Origin: Melanocharis versteri | Lineage: Eukaryota; Chordata; Aves; Passeriformes; Melanocharitidae | NCBI GenBank assembly: GCA_013397845.1 | Contig: VZTG01001880.1 | Location: forward strand, 584,359-648,358 | Direction: 5' to 3' | Length of the DNA stretch: 64,000 bases | In this document: one piece after another, positions 1 through 12,000 of the stretch | How the letters are laid out: each line of letters begins with the position of its first letter | Numbering within the stretch: the first letter of the stretch is position 1 | The notes under the pieces: generated by a model | Told to the model about the DNA's origin: nothing | Database searches by the model: none | The model's input: only the letters and a program-made list of their open reading frames with translations | Made by a program: the position numbers and the translations under genes

Positions 1-185
1 TGCCTATTATAATAGTCTCCAGATCAAGGTTGGAATTTGCTCACTCTTTTTCTGGCCCTAAGACTCTTGCATTCTCAGATACTCAACACAAAATAAAGGC
101 AAGACAAAGCTGCTCAGGAATTTGAATGCTCTGAGCAGAGATACTTTGACTGCATGAGGTTCTAGGAAAAGAATGTGTGAGTGCA

Positions 186-203
186 TGTGTGTGTGTGTGT
201 GTG
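186..203. repeat. (TG)n microsatellite
   Basis: Nine TG units, followed by interrupted TG/CG units. Confidence 0.9.
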
Positions 204-3200
204 CATGCCTGCGTGTGTGATATGGCTCCGGGATACAAGGAGTGAGACCACACACTGGAAGAGTGAGAAAAAGCAGCTTCGACAGTCTGAACAGAGCTGC
301 TGTGTAGGCTTGTGAGAAGCCTGGAGAGGTGACTCCCGGATTAAGATTCTGGCAGAAAGAGTTTTGAAGGGGTAAGTGAAGAAGCTGTCATAGGCTGTTT
401 AATTTTTTTTTTCTGCAGTCAAAGTGGGATTTGTACATTCCTGTAAATCAAGTTGCATAGAAGATGAGTGATTGAATCCATTACTAATTTTTCTTCCCAA
501 CTGGCAGATCTAAAGAGATCCTGATCTAACAGCTGCTTAGATGAAAACATGCTGCTAGTAGCAGTAGCAAGTTTTCTTCTCTTCTTATGGGGAATAGGAA
601 GATATTTTAAAGAATTTTCATATTTTTATGTTTCAGTGCTACGCCTACTATCTCACTACTGCTGCCCCTTTTTCATGGTATTCAAAGATACTATTATTTC
701 ACAAAACCAGACTTCAATTGTAGTCTACCATTTCAACACTTTTGTTTAGAAATAACTCAGAAAACTCAGAATTCTCCCAAGAAGAAGATAAGTTGGCTTC
801 CCATGGTAGCTGTACTCCTGTAAAGCTTCATAGGTTGGCTCTAAGTTTGAAATGAATCCTCCAATTCAGTTCGTTTAGGTTACTTCAAGTTTATATAAGA
901 AACGAGATCTGAAACTCAGCCGTTGAGTACAGATCTTAGTGGTATGTATTACCTGTCTTTTCTCACAATTCAGTGCATGGCACATCACCCACAGGCAGCA
1001 GAGAGGAAGACAGGCTGACAAGGAGATGCACAACTGAAAGGCCTAAATAGTCTGTGAGGGGCTTAGGCTTGCTCTAGTTACAGGGAGAAAAGATGTTGGG
1101 GAAGTCAGTTGGCTTACTTTTGAAAGGAGCTAGGAGGCTTCTTTCCACCCTCTAAGGAAACCCTCTGACTTTTGGAAGGAATAACCTATCTACAGAAACC
1201 AAGATGGTTCAAGCTTAAGAGAAGTGAATGAGCTGCAGGCTGGCTGCTCTGCTGAAAGCAAGTAGTGCTGGCTTCTGCAGAGACAAGGGAAATAAGTAAA
1301 TAAGTACCTTCCCTCTGACCTCAAGAGCCCAGTAGTGCTGATATTTTTAAGATGTAAATTTAATTTGTATACAAATCATACTCACATAAATCCTGCTAGA
1401 AGTGAGACAGTGCTCATGAGTCGCATTTGCTACTGCATGAGCATCCAGGTGAAATTTCTCCCTGCTCACTTTTAGCAATGGCCGGGGTCTGGCTCAGGCT
1501 TGGGCTCAGGCTGAAGCTCAGATTCCACCACAGTTCTTGGGGCTCATCCCATTAGCTTCCAGCAATGTGAACAGCTCTGCAAAGCTGTAAAAAGTCAACA
1601 CAGAATTTAGCTGAATAAATAGTTCAGCAATGAATATTACAAAGTAACCTTTTACTAGGTCTTAAAAAAAAACCCAACCAAACCAAAGGATAGATGTTTT
1701 GCTGGCAGTTTGCGTGTTTATTTTCCAGTTGCCATAGAAAATAATCGACCCATTTTCTTCCAAGAATAAATATCTTTATTCAAGCTCCCTAAAAAAACAG
1801 GCAGCCAAGACTTGCACTGAGGCCCCACCCATGCTGTCTGCTGCTACAGTCCACAGCGGACAGATTAAGCTTTACCATTTTTAATGAGGCTTTTGAACTG
1901 TTGGATGAAAATGTGTTTCTTACACTACATTTATCCTGCTGACTCCTACTGTTTCAGACCAGAGATTTGGTTCTAATGAGGAGCGTGTGTAAAAAAGACA
2001 AGACATTCAGCAGTGTCATTGCCCTGGGCTCATTTCTGTTCCCTCTCCATTTCTTTAAATCCTCCAAACAAATAACTAAGTCACCTTTCAGAATGTTTCT
2101 CCTGGCCATTCCTTTTTCTTTACTGTGTTCTGGATATGTAAGGACTTCAGCAAAAGGCCACTGAATTTATGGAAAGAGTTGATGGCTCAGGAGTTGAGAA
2201 TTTCAGTGTTAAGTCAATTATCCTTTGTTTCTGGATCCTTTTCTTACTTTTGCTTGTGGATATAAAATGGAGTCACTTCAGAAGTCCTCATGCAGCTCTC
2301 TGAGAACCAGGCCATTTGCTCTGTTACCTTCTCTGTAACCCCACAAAATGTACTCAGACACTGCTCCAGTTGCTTTTTCTCCTCATACTACTCCCTGAAT
2401 ATTCATCTTTTACCATGTTGTTCATGTTTGCATACTTCTGTCCACTTTAAATAATTCTAAAATTATTTCTGCCAGATTATCGGCAGTGTTTCTATTTATA
2501 CATCGTAGATTTGTTTTTTCATTGCTGCTAAGCACTGCACTGAATCTCTGAGAATCTTATCTATGGCTTTGTCTGCAAAATTTCTGTTCAATGTTCAGTG
2601 GTGTACATGGCAAGCGAAGTAGACTTGTCATGACTGAGACTGTCTGGAGCACTCCTACTTTATTTGCTGAAAATGTGGAAGTGTGTGGTAAAGGCAGCAC
2701 AATGATACACAAAATAAAAGAACAGACTTGTAATTCTGGTTTGATTTTATGTACCTGAATAAGCAGCTGTTAGGAATAGCAAGTTGTTAGGCTGCTTCTT
2801 CTGTTCTTGTGCAGAAGAGTCAGTATCTTCAGACTCAACTACTGGGCAGTCAGAAATATTACCCTAGAAGGAGGACTAGATAGAAAATTCCCCATAATCA
2901 TGGGTGGACCCATGTTGTCCATTGGGCCATATTTGAACACAGACTCGCTCCTTTTCCTTGTATGAAGGCGAGGCTGGACTTGACAATGGGATTAGGCACA
3001 TACCAAGGGAGAGAGTCAGGGAATATCCTGCACCTGAGTGCCGGTTCAAGCCCCCATCCCACGGGCTCTTTGCTCTGCCTGGCAGGTACTGCTCTTCCGT
3101 CAGGCAACAGGGACAGCCCTCAGTCCTGCATGGCACTGCAGGAGTCCTCTGTCCTCCCAACCTCCATATGGAATGTACCATGAAGACAGTTGTATCTGCT

Positions 3201-4529
3201 TCCCAAGCCTATTTATCATACCTGCAAAGGGCAATCATTGTAATCCACAAATCCTGTCTCCCAGCTACCCTTGTAGAACACCACTTATGCTTTAAAATGC
3301 AGTTGTTTAAAATGATACATATTATTTGTAAACTCCTTTTAAAAATATGCTAATAAGCAAAAAATGCTTTCTAAGTGCACATTATAAGATTTTGTTTCAG
3401 ATATGAAATTAAAATTGAGAATAGCTGGAATTTCTGAGATAAGACTGATGACTGCTGGGAAAAGGAAAGGGAAATTATTATTTACTTAGTGTTGACTGTA
3501 TCATTAAGTTAAAGAAGGGGTGGTTTTGATCTTTTGTCTTTCCACTAAGTTTTCATGTATGTAAGTTTAGTGATCCCAAAAATACTCATGAGTATCACCA
3601 TTCCAGCATGACAAATTGTTTCATGTCCTCCATGGTATGATAGCCAAATAAATAGAGGCAGTGTTTATTTTGCCACTCAGCAGATCTTTCAAATATTATC
3701 ACTGTGGCATATTTCCTTTGTTTTATTTTATTTCAAGTTGAATGCTATTTAAGACTTTAGGTCACTGCTTTATGCCCTTGGGCCGGGTACAGGTCTTTAA
3801 CCAAGCCACTGTAAATAAACGGTAGTGATTTCCATGATTGCAGATCATGACAACACTGGCGGGAACATTTTCTTTAAATGCCATGTCACTTTCACCTACT
3901 GCCTTCAGGCCAGTGCCTGACATGCAGTAAGTGTCAGGCGAAATGTCACATCTGGGAGGAAGAGCTTGTGTGAACGTTAAACTGGAATGTGGAAAAATGG
4001 TGTCACATACCCTGTAATCTAATACTGTTCTCCCTTAAAAGGGATGTTTTCTCTATGGAGATATGTGTTTACCAAAAGGACTTCTGCTTGAAGTTCAACA
4101 GAAACTGAACTTATCTACTTATCCCCAGTTTTCTTGGGAAGCTCTTGCTAGAGGAGTTCAATTCCAGGTCCTTGTATATTTTGCTGACATGATAAGAGTC
4201 TTTAGCAAATAAACTTAGAAAATGGGAAGGAGAGGAATGAAATTAATTTGTGTTATGGAATGAGAATAACCTTCTCCTAGGACATGAGAACAGCATCCTA
4301 CCTGTAAGACTCCAAGTCTTATGAGTCCCTATTCTTACATTTGGAAGGATCCAAGTATAACAATACAGAAGGTATCTAATGATGCTTCACTGTTGCATAC
4401 TCAGCTCAGGAATTTTAAGGACTTGGGATGCATTATGTGAAGTGCCTCTTTTCTGTTTGTTTTGAATCTGTCACCTGCTAGGTCTATTTGATATCCATAG
4501 TTCTTATATTAGAAAAGGCAATGGATAAC

Positions 4530-4550
4530 TCTTCCTCTTCCTCTTCCTCT
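4530..4550. repeat. (CTTCCT)n microsatellite
   Basis: About three and a half hexamer units of cttcct. Confidence 0.9.
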
Positions 4551-4888
4551 TAATTTTTTCTTTGCTACTCTGCTTGCAGAAGTCTACCAGAGCATTTCTC
4601 CATTGCCTTCTGGGCTGTGTTCCGTTCCTCTCATGGAAGCCATTGTCTGGCTTCAAGAGTCCTTCTTGTCCTTGTCTTTGTATTTTCTGCCTCTGTATTT
4701 TCTCTTTACTATAAGCTTTTTGAGATGATGGCAGTGGAAGTTCAAGTTCTGGCTCCACTGTGGATTCATGCCATAATCTTTTCCAAATAATTCCCATCAT
4801 TTTAGCAGCTTAATAGTTCATTAGTAAGGATACCTTTCAAAATCTCTCTCCTGAGTGAAAAACTATTTCTGAATCTAATATGTAGACA

Positions 4889-5085
4889 GGATTGCTTCTC
4901 CCACAGGCATTACTTTGCATTCATGCATTCGGTTTCATTCATTGTTCTATTACTGCCTTAACATCACAGAAATCAACAAATCTTCACAGTCAGCTTTCAT
5001 TTTGGTTACCTTGAACAATACAGTAGCATCAGCAAATTTTGCCACTTCACTGTTAACTTCTTTTCCAGCTCAGTGGTTACATTCT
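4889..5085 (-). mobile_element. ancient CR1/L3-type LINE fragment, antisense
   Basis: The blocks attactttgcattcatgca, cacagtcagctttcattttg, agcaaattttgccacttcac and ttttccagctc follow the order of the reverse complement of an old CR1/L3 element (typical run: ttactttgca...tcatctgcaaattttgccacctcactgtt). Strongly diverged. Confidence 0.55.
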
Positions 5086-8000
5086 CTACCACTGTTTTTA
5101 CCTGTTTAGGTAGTGTTTTCAATGATTTTGAATTCTTATTTCTGACAAATTTAAGAAATTCCTTGCAGCTGGTATTGAGGTGGTTATAAACAAAACATTA
5201 CAAGTAACAGTTAAAAGTTCAGTTATTTCAGGCTTGAGATCCTTTACAACTGTGCTCTGAACTACATCTGGGTACAGTGATTTGTCACTATTCACTTTGT
5301 TGATAGTTCCACTTCCACTGACAATTCACTTTGTGACACAGTCTCAGATTCATCCACTAGGAAGGAGGCGTCTGATGGAGAGATATACCCAAAGTCTCCA
5401 AACAAAGCACAGCTACAAAAAACTTTTTTACTGTTTCTGCTCTGAACTCATGTTCTCTGAATACTCCTTTTTATGCTTGGCCATCAATTGCTCTGCTAAA
5501 TTTCTGTCTAGCTTTTTATTCTTCACCTATTTGAAAAAGAATCTATATGACATTTCATGTCTTTTGCAAGTTGTTCTTCAAACTCTTTTCCAACCTGCCT
5601 TCATATGCAATTATATTTAACTTGCCAGTTTTTATATTATTTTCCATTTTTCTCTTCTCAGTGTAGCCTCAGATATTTGAAAGCCTGTCTTCTAACTTCA
5701 AATACCTTCCATTAACCTGATATTAAATCATGTCAATTGATTGCTTTGGGCTCAGGGTGGAATGTGATATATCTGAAGCCTGTGTGGTAGAAGTCCTGCC
5801 ATCCTTCTGAGCCTTTGATATACTGCTTATAAATAGCCTTCATGTTAACTGCAAACATTTATTCTTTAGTTGCCCTTTTTAGGTATTTTTTTCCAGAGTT
5901 CTCATTTTTGTATAGCTGCTTGCCCTTTTTTTGTTTGTTTGCTCGCTTTTTTTTGCTTTTTATTTCTTTTTCTTTGCTTTTTTAAAATCAACTACTACTG
6001 AAATAAATAGATTTTGGAGACTTGCTGCTCCCCAGAACTATCATTGCCTTTGTGACCTTGCTTCTGCCTTCTCACTTGTCTGAATACCTGGCTATAACAG
6101 ATTGTCTTTATGTGCCACTTTCAAAGATGATGAGAGGTTTTGCCCATGTCCTACTTGCAACTGACAGGTCATGCACCCAGTAATGCATTGCCTCATTCAA
6201 ATGGGATCCTCTGCATTGCAACTGCCCTTTCTTCCAGTGAGATATTCCCTTCCTGGAACCAAATAACTGGATCGACATTCCACTTTTATTTCTAGGCAGA
6301 AGGATAATTACGTGGCATCATCTCAGACTCTGGAATGAAACTGTCAGTGGTGCAGTGGTGCCATCACACTACATTTGACAAATCGGTCACAGAAGTGTTC
6401 ATACATGCCATCATGTCAGCATCAGTGCCTCTGCCCTCAGACTGATCATCTTCTTCATACACTCTCTTCATTTGACCTCAGAATTAAGTCTCCCAAACTC
6501 ACATTTTTGATGAGTTGGTACAGAGCAGGACATACTGACTCTATTGAATACTTTATTAGTGAAGAAGTAAATTATTAAAATGCATACAGATAGAAGGAGG
6601 AAAAATGGAAACTATGCTATAAATAGAGAAAACTTGCTGCTTGAGAGTTAAGCAGCCATTCATACTCATCTTCTAAATTATTTAACTCACAGCTTTAATT
6701 CACTAGTTTCTTCCAAAACGAAAAATTTACACTTGTTTCTATGGCAATCCTCTGAATTTACACTGAGCTGAAGATGCAGATAGCCCCAGATATTTTACAG
6801 GGGTTTTTTATCTCTTTAACCAAAACCTATAAACTCAAGTTTACCTTTATTTTTCAAAGATATCCTTGAGGTTAGCTCTGGGTCTGTACACTGATGACAG
6901 CTATAACACAGTAGAAAAATGAGTAAGGGAGGCTTAAATTGGTTTCATCAGGATGTTGCAGCCACAGTAACCTTGACATAAACCAGCTGCAAGCTTCTCA
7001 GGCTAAAACAGTCCTGAGATGAATCAGTTTTAATAATACTTCTGGCTTGTGCGCCATTTTAACTGTATCTAAAAGTCCTCCAGGTTTATTGAGTTCAAGA
7101 GATATTGTTATTATTCATTTTTATTTGCATGAGTCACATGAAACTTAAGCAATAAGCTCCCCACATGCTATGTACTTTAGAGGGTCCTAAGTGACCTGTA
7201 AAGAAGTTTGTGGTAAATCCTTCTACCATAGAGCTTGGCAGACAGAACCAAGTGTAACCATGAAGCTCAGAAAAAAACCTTATGTCTGTGTACAAAAGAC
7301 TAGAGAAAGAGAAATCTCATTCTTAGCTGCTTTCTTCAGTTATGATTGAGGGGTGGGCCTGGAAGTGCCTGATCCAACAGCAGCTGTTTCATTACTGTAC
7401 CTTACAAATGGTGCAAGGTAACCTTGTCTGTCCACAGCCCAGTGAAGTTCACTATAAAGTCAGTAAATGTAAGGATTTTCAAATTCACCCACACAAAGTC
7501 CCAAGTCTAGGTGCTTCCTCTTTGTTTATTTTTTCTCAACTGATGAAAAGTCTGTATGCTTTAGCAAGTTTCCTTGGCACATAGTGGACTTCTACAGCTG
7601 TCACCATGTTCAATGTTGCTTAAAAGTGGACTGAAAATTTTGGGACTGCATCTGCATTGTGACTGGCTTGCACTGGGTCTTATTGTGAAGACAAATCTAA
7701 GCAATAACCAGGTGAAGTTTAATGGTACTAAATTCCTGCTTAATACTTCCAGAATGCTTTGTCTCTCCCTCTCAGTCAGCTTCTTATTTCCTTAGCAAGG
7801 AGGTAAAAGTCAGAAATAGCCTTGAAAAGCAAGTCCCATTACATTTTGCTTTGTCTTGAACTAAGCACTTCTGAGGCCAATTTGGATCACGATCTTTGAA
7901 TCCGATTTTATCAGTCACTTGAAATGTAAAGGATTAAAATATTTTAGATGAATCTTGCTGATTCAACAATACTACCCACAGACCTTTTCAAAACAGGGAA

Positions 8001-8825
8001 CACATCAATATAATTCTAACACAGCTTGGTGCAAACCAACATAATCTGAGAACCTCTGCATGCATGCTCTTGGTGGTGATCTTAGCACTAAGGACTGCAG
8101 CATTAAAATCACAATATCTGTCTGGTACCACAATTCAGAATGGTTACATAAAAAAATTCAAATGAGAGGACACTCTAGCATTAGTTAATGAAATAAAGGA
8201 TCTAGGAGTAAAAAAATGCATATGATCTGTGTCACATCATTAAGAGTTGCAGCAGTAGGATAGAAAAGAAACATAGCTGATAAAAGCATGTGTAAGGTGG
8301 CAAACCAAGTAAGACTTCAGAGGTAAACTTGCACAAAGGGATTCTAAATATTTAAAGAGAGATGCTCCTGGTGAAGATTGCTCTTAGCTCTGCTAACAGC
8401 TGGGTATTTGGGCATGTGAGTTAAATGTCAGCAAATTCCTATTAAGTCTGTCATTTCCTACCTGACAGTCCCTATTTGCCTTCAACCAAGAGACATACAT
8501 CCCCAGAAGTTGCTTCTATATTTGCAGAATGGAGGAAGGCAGTGTGTAAACACCCTGATTTCTTGTTGTTTGGCTTAAAGTAGTCACTTTAACCATCCTT
8601 TCCAAAAGCGTCATCAACACTTGCAGTTGTTTGCATTAGAATGGATGATCTCATCATAAACATATGCCTTTGGTGTTCCGCTTTCTCAGCATCCTGATTT
8701 TCCCTTCAAGAAAAGGAAATTTGAAATGCAAACTGCTCTTAAATAGTGGAGAGGCCCTTCACAAAGTAGAAACTCACAGCTTGAGAAAGCTACTTCAACA
8801 AAACTGGGTTTGCTGTCCAGTGTGA
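5086..8825. other. AT-rich non-coding stretch
   Basis: T-rich sequence at 5870-5985, otherwise featureless. If NLRC4 once lay here, this is where its last coding exon should be, but I could not find it. Confidence 0.6.
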
Positions 8826-9040
8826 CTGGATGATGATCTCATTGCTGTCACTGAACCAGAACAAAGACCTGATTGGAGCTGTTCAGGAATTTGAGAAAAA
8901 AATGTAATGACACTGGAAAATCCTGACCCATCAAAACCAACGTAGTCTTTGGAAATAATTTGATTTCAACAAACTTCTTCCAAATCACTGCTGTATTTCC
9001 TTTTAAAACTTGCCTAGTTTTCTGAAAATTCATGTAGAGA
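8826..9040 (-). pseudogene. NLRC4: broken NLRC4-like LRR exon (frameshifts and stop)
   Basis: The minus strand aligns in order with the next NLRC4 repeats but needs three frame segments. First SLHEFSEN (9040-9017) against SILDLSEN, then a TAG (9016-9014) where Tyr is expected, followed by one extra base. Then GNTAV, TTLVLMGQD and SLHFFLKFLNSSNQVFVL (about 9000-8858) against GNEAL, LTALMLPWGCD and SLSSLLKHLEEVPQLVKL, about a third identical. Then, after about four missing codons and another frame change, WFSDSNEIII against WRLTDTEIRI. No donor GT follows where one is expected. Strand and order agree with the relic exon 9.6 kb upstream in gene direction. Each piece is weak; the collinear set is more persuasive. 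Alignment is by eye from memory. Confidence 0.45.
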
Positions 9041-12000
9041 GGGTGGTTCAGGAGTTTGTGTTTCGAAGGTCTAGAACGCTTGCCAGATCTGGCAAAGCTT
9101 AAAATGAGTTGAGTTGGAAGGAGTTGAAGACAGAAAGTTTACAGTTTGTGAACAGAAAGGTGTTTTGCAGGAGAGAGCACTTGACATTATTCTGAAGAAA
9201 TCCCTCTAATTGCTTGCTGTCTTCACAGCCCTGCATCTGGGCTACAGATGACAGCTTCTGCAGAGAGAAAGGTCCATTGCCCAGCCCTCCTAGCAGAAAT
9301 AGGCCAGGCAGAAATGATCCAGTATCACAGGCTCCATCCTGATAGCAAAAGGACTGCTCCTCTCATTTCCATCTCTGCAAAACCTTTATGGGAAAGGTGA
9401 TGGACCAAACAACAGCTGCCTCTGCCTGGTGTCAGGAAAGAGGCAATGCCATTACAAACTTGGGAGGGACTGCCTCAGAGGGTAGTTCTTCATAAATCTT
9501 GCTTCCACCATTACAGACCTGATTTGGAATTTGAGAGATCAGATTAAATTTTTGGCAGGGGTTGGGCTAATCTCAGACTGGTGGTGACCCCCACATAGAT
9601 TTACTCTGTGCTTATAGAACATGCAAGGCACAGGTGTGTCTGCTCTTCAGGCTAGCTGATGGTTAGAGGTCCCCAAATTTCAAGTCCCCTGCCCGTGCAG
9701 CTGGCAGATTCCCTTCTTGCCGACCTCCCAGGCAGTAACACAGAGCCTCAACTCCCACTGGGTGTCCCAAGACCTCCCCCCTCCTCAGCAGAGGGCTGGG
9801 TGCCACATGTAGACACTGGAGCTTTTTGGCTCCCTGAGCTGGGGCTAGGAGCTGGGAAGCCAGGATACTTTGGTGGGGTATCATTTGAGTGGGGACTTTT
9901 GAGTGTCCTGGGAGCCACAGAGCGGAGCGCTGTGCCGGGCTGCGGGGCGGCAGCAGCAAACCTGCTGGGGAGCCCCCAGGAGATAAGTCAGCTTCCCAGG
10001 AGATAAGTCAGCTTCCTTGCCTTTTGAAAACAGAAAACAAAAACAAAAGCAAAGCAAGAAGACAGAAGAAATCTGGCAAGGGGATGACAGTGCCTGTAGT
10101 TTCAATTCCAGATCAGAGGGGAAATACTCCTCATTTAGGAGTACAAAAGCCTAAGTTTTAGGCAATTTTAGTTGCAACCACAAGGCCCCAGTCCTTGCAA
10201 CTGCTTAGGCATCAGCAGACTCACAGAGGCAGAGCTAACTGCATAGTTGCTTCAGCTCTTTACCAGAGAATCAGTTCTAATGCATATTCAGAATTTAGAA
10301 GACTAAACACATATGACTCAAACTCCTGTTTTCATCAAGGCACTGACCTTTCTGCCTCCCTTGCTGAGATTGATCCATCAGAATATTGCCACTGATACCT
10401 ACAGGTGCCTGTCTCTTGCATGAATACTTCAGATAGCAATATATATATCACATGAATTTGACCCTACAGAAAAAAAAAAAGCACTTCACCAGCATTTTCT
10501 GTCCTTGCTCTGTGACAACCATAGCAGCAAGACCAAAGAAACGTTGGATCTTAGATGCAGTCATCTGCCAGTCTCAATGCTTTCTGCTTATGCTGGTGTT
10601 AAATCCAGAGATGCCAAGAGAGTATCACCATGTATATCTTCTGAGCTTTGCATATGTGCTGGTCATGACGATTACTTGTGGCAGAATCTTACGGAAAAAG
10701 ACTCTGAGAGGCTTGGATTTTAAAGTGAGGACTTTAAAGTATCCTGGTGAGTAGGATCCAGGTTCCTTCCTGTGACAGCAGCACCTCTTTCTGCCGCTGC
10801 TCTTCCCACTGTCAGTCCTGCAATGACCCGCCAGGCATCGCTGGCAGGAGCTCAGCACAGCTCAGCTCCAGGCTGGGATGCTGCTGCTGGTGAGGTTCTC
10901 TTTGCTGTCACTGCAAGCAGGGCATGGTAACCTTCACCGACAACGATATTCTGTCTTGTGAAACCCAAATAGCTGGAGAAGTATTCAGGAGGAGTAATGT
11001 GTACAATGGTCTGTCCAAAGCCCGAAAGTCATCTGGGCTTTGCTTTCTCTGTCAGATTGAAAGCTGTTGGTGAAACAGAGGGTTGGAAAACCAGAGTTTT
11101 GAGCTGTTGTGTGCCATAATCAATCTTTTTAAAATATTCACTGAAGAAAGAACTTCCTTCTGGAGGACAAGTTGTTTACAGGATGAATTCCATGCTGAGG
11201 TTAATATTTATAGCTACTATGAATCTTTTGAAGGAGAACAGCTTCTAACTGGAGTAAGGTATGGGGCTTTAATAAAACAGTATTTGCAGAGCTTGGACAA
11301 AATGCATGGTAGGTTTTTTTTGTAGCCAATGCATTTCAGAGGAAGAAATATAAAATTAACTCTGCCCCTGCTGATGCCAGCAGTCAGTTACAGATTGTAA
11401 AAAGAACAGAGAGAGTATCTTTTTCCTATGGCAATCTCCTAGTTGACTGCTAGTTTTCTTATCATTGCCTGTTCATCACTTTGGAGTTAAGAGTTTCATA
11501 TACACGGAAGAATAAGCAACATGACAGTTCCATAAAAAGCCACAATAATGGTAGGCATTATATGCAACTGATTTATTTTCTTAATATAGTATCAAACCCA
11601 TTTTAGTTGTATTTGTAGAGACACAGTGACACCCAGTGGTTGCTAATAAATATAATGGACTGACCCATAATTTATTTGCGGCACTGGATCTGATCATTAT
11701 CTAAACTAGATCATTTCCATTCAGAAAAGTTCCAGTGTATGCTGTTTATAAAAAAAGTGATTCAGTACCTGTTTTTGTTTTATATATTATATTGAATCTC
11801 CAAAACTAAATTAAAACAGAAATATACTAAGCTAGTCATACAACTAGTGTTTCGTTATAGCCCTTGCTAAATAAAATTGTGTTGGCTCAAGCACAGTTCA
11901 AACAATTAGCTGTTTTCATCTGTCACAAAACTTTTGCTAATCAAGTCTGTAGAGGAAATATTCTGTGTTGTCTTTAAGGCAGAAGATAGGATGGTTTACA

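Larger units (their letters stand above)
1..4888. other. AT-rich non-coding stretch
   Basis: No gene is recognised. A GC-richer patch at 2876-3183 is open in five frames at once and resembles no known protein. A perfect 8-bp stem with 9-nt loop lies at 3915-3939. Confidence 0.6.

Noticed and set aside
2876..3353. Cluster of overlapping frames on both strands, considered as a small gene or tRNA-like SINE because of ggttcaagcccc
   Set aside because: No A box or cloverleaf is found at the right distance from the B-box-like string, and no frame resembles a protein. The many open frames follow from local GC content.
8826..8860. Plus-strand LDDDLIAVTEP, considered as the NLRC4 C-terminus
   Set aside because: It is on the strand opposite to the other NLRC4-like pieces and is preceded by an in-frame stop; chance similarity.
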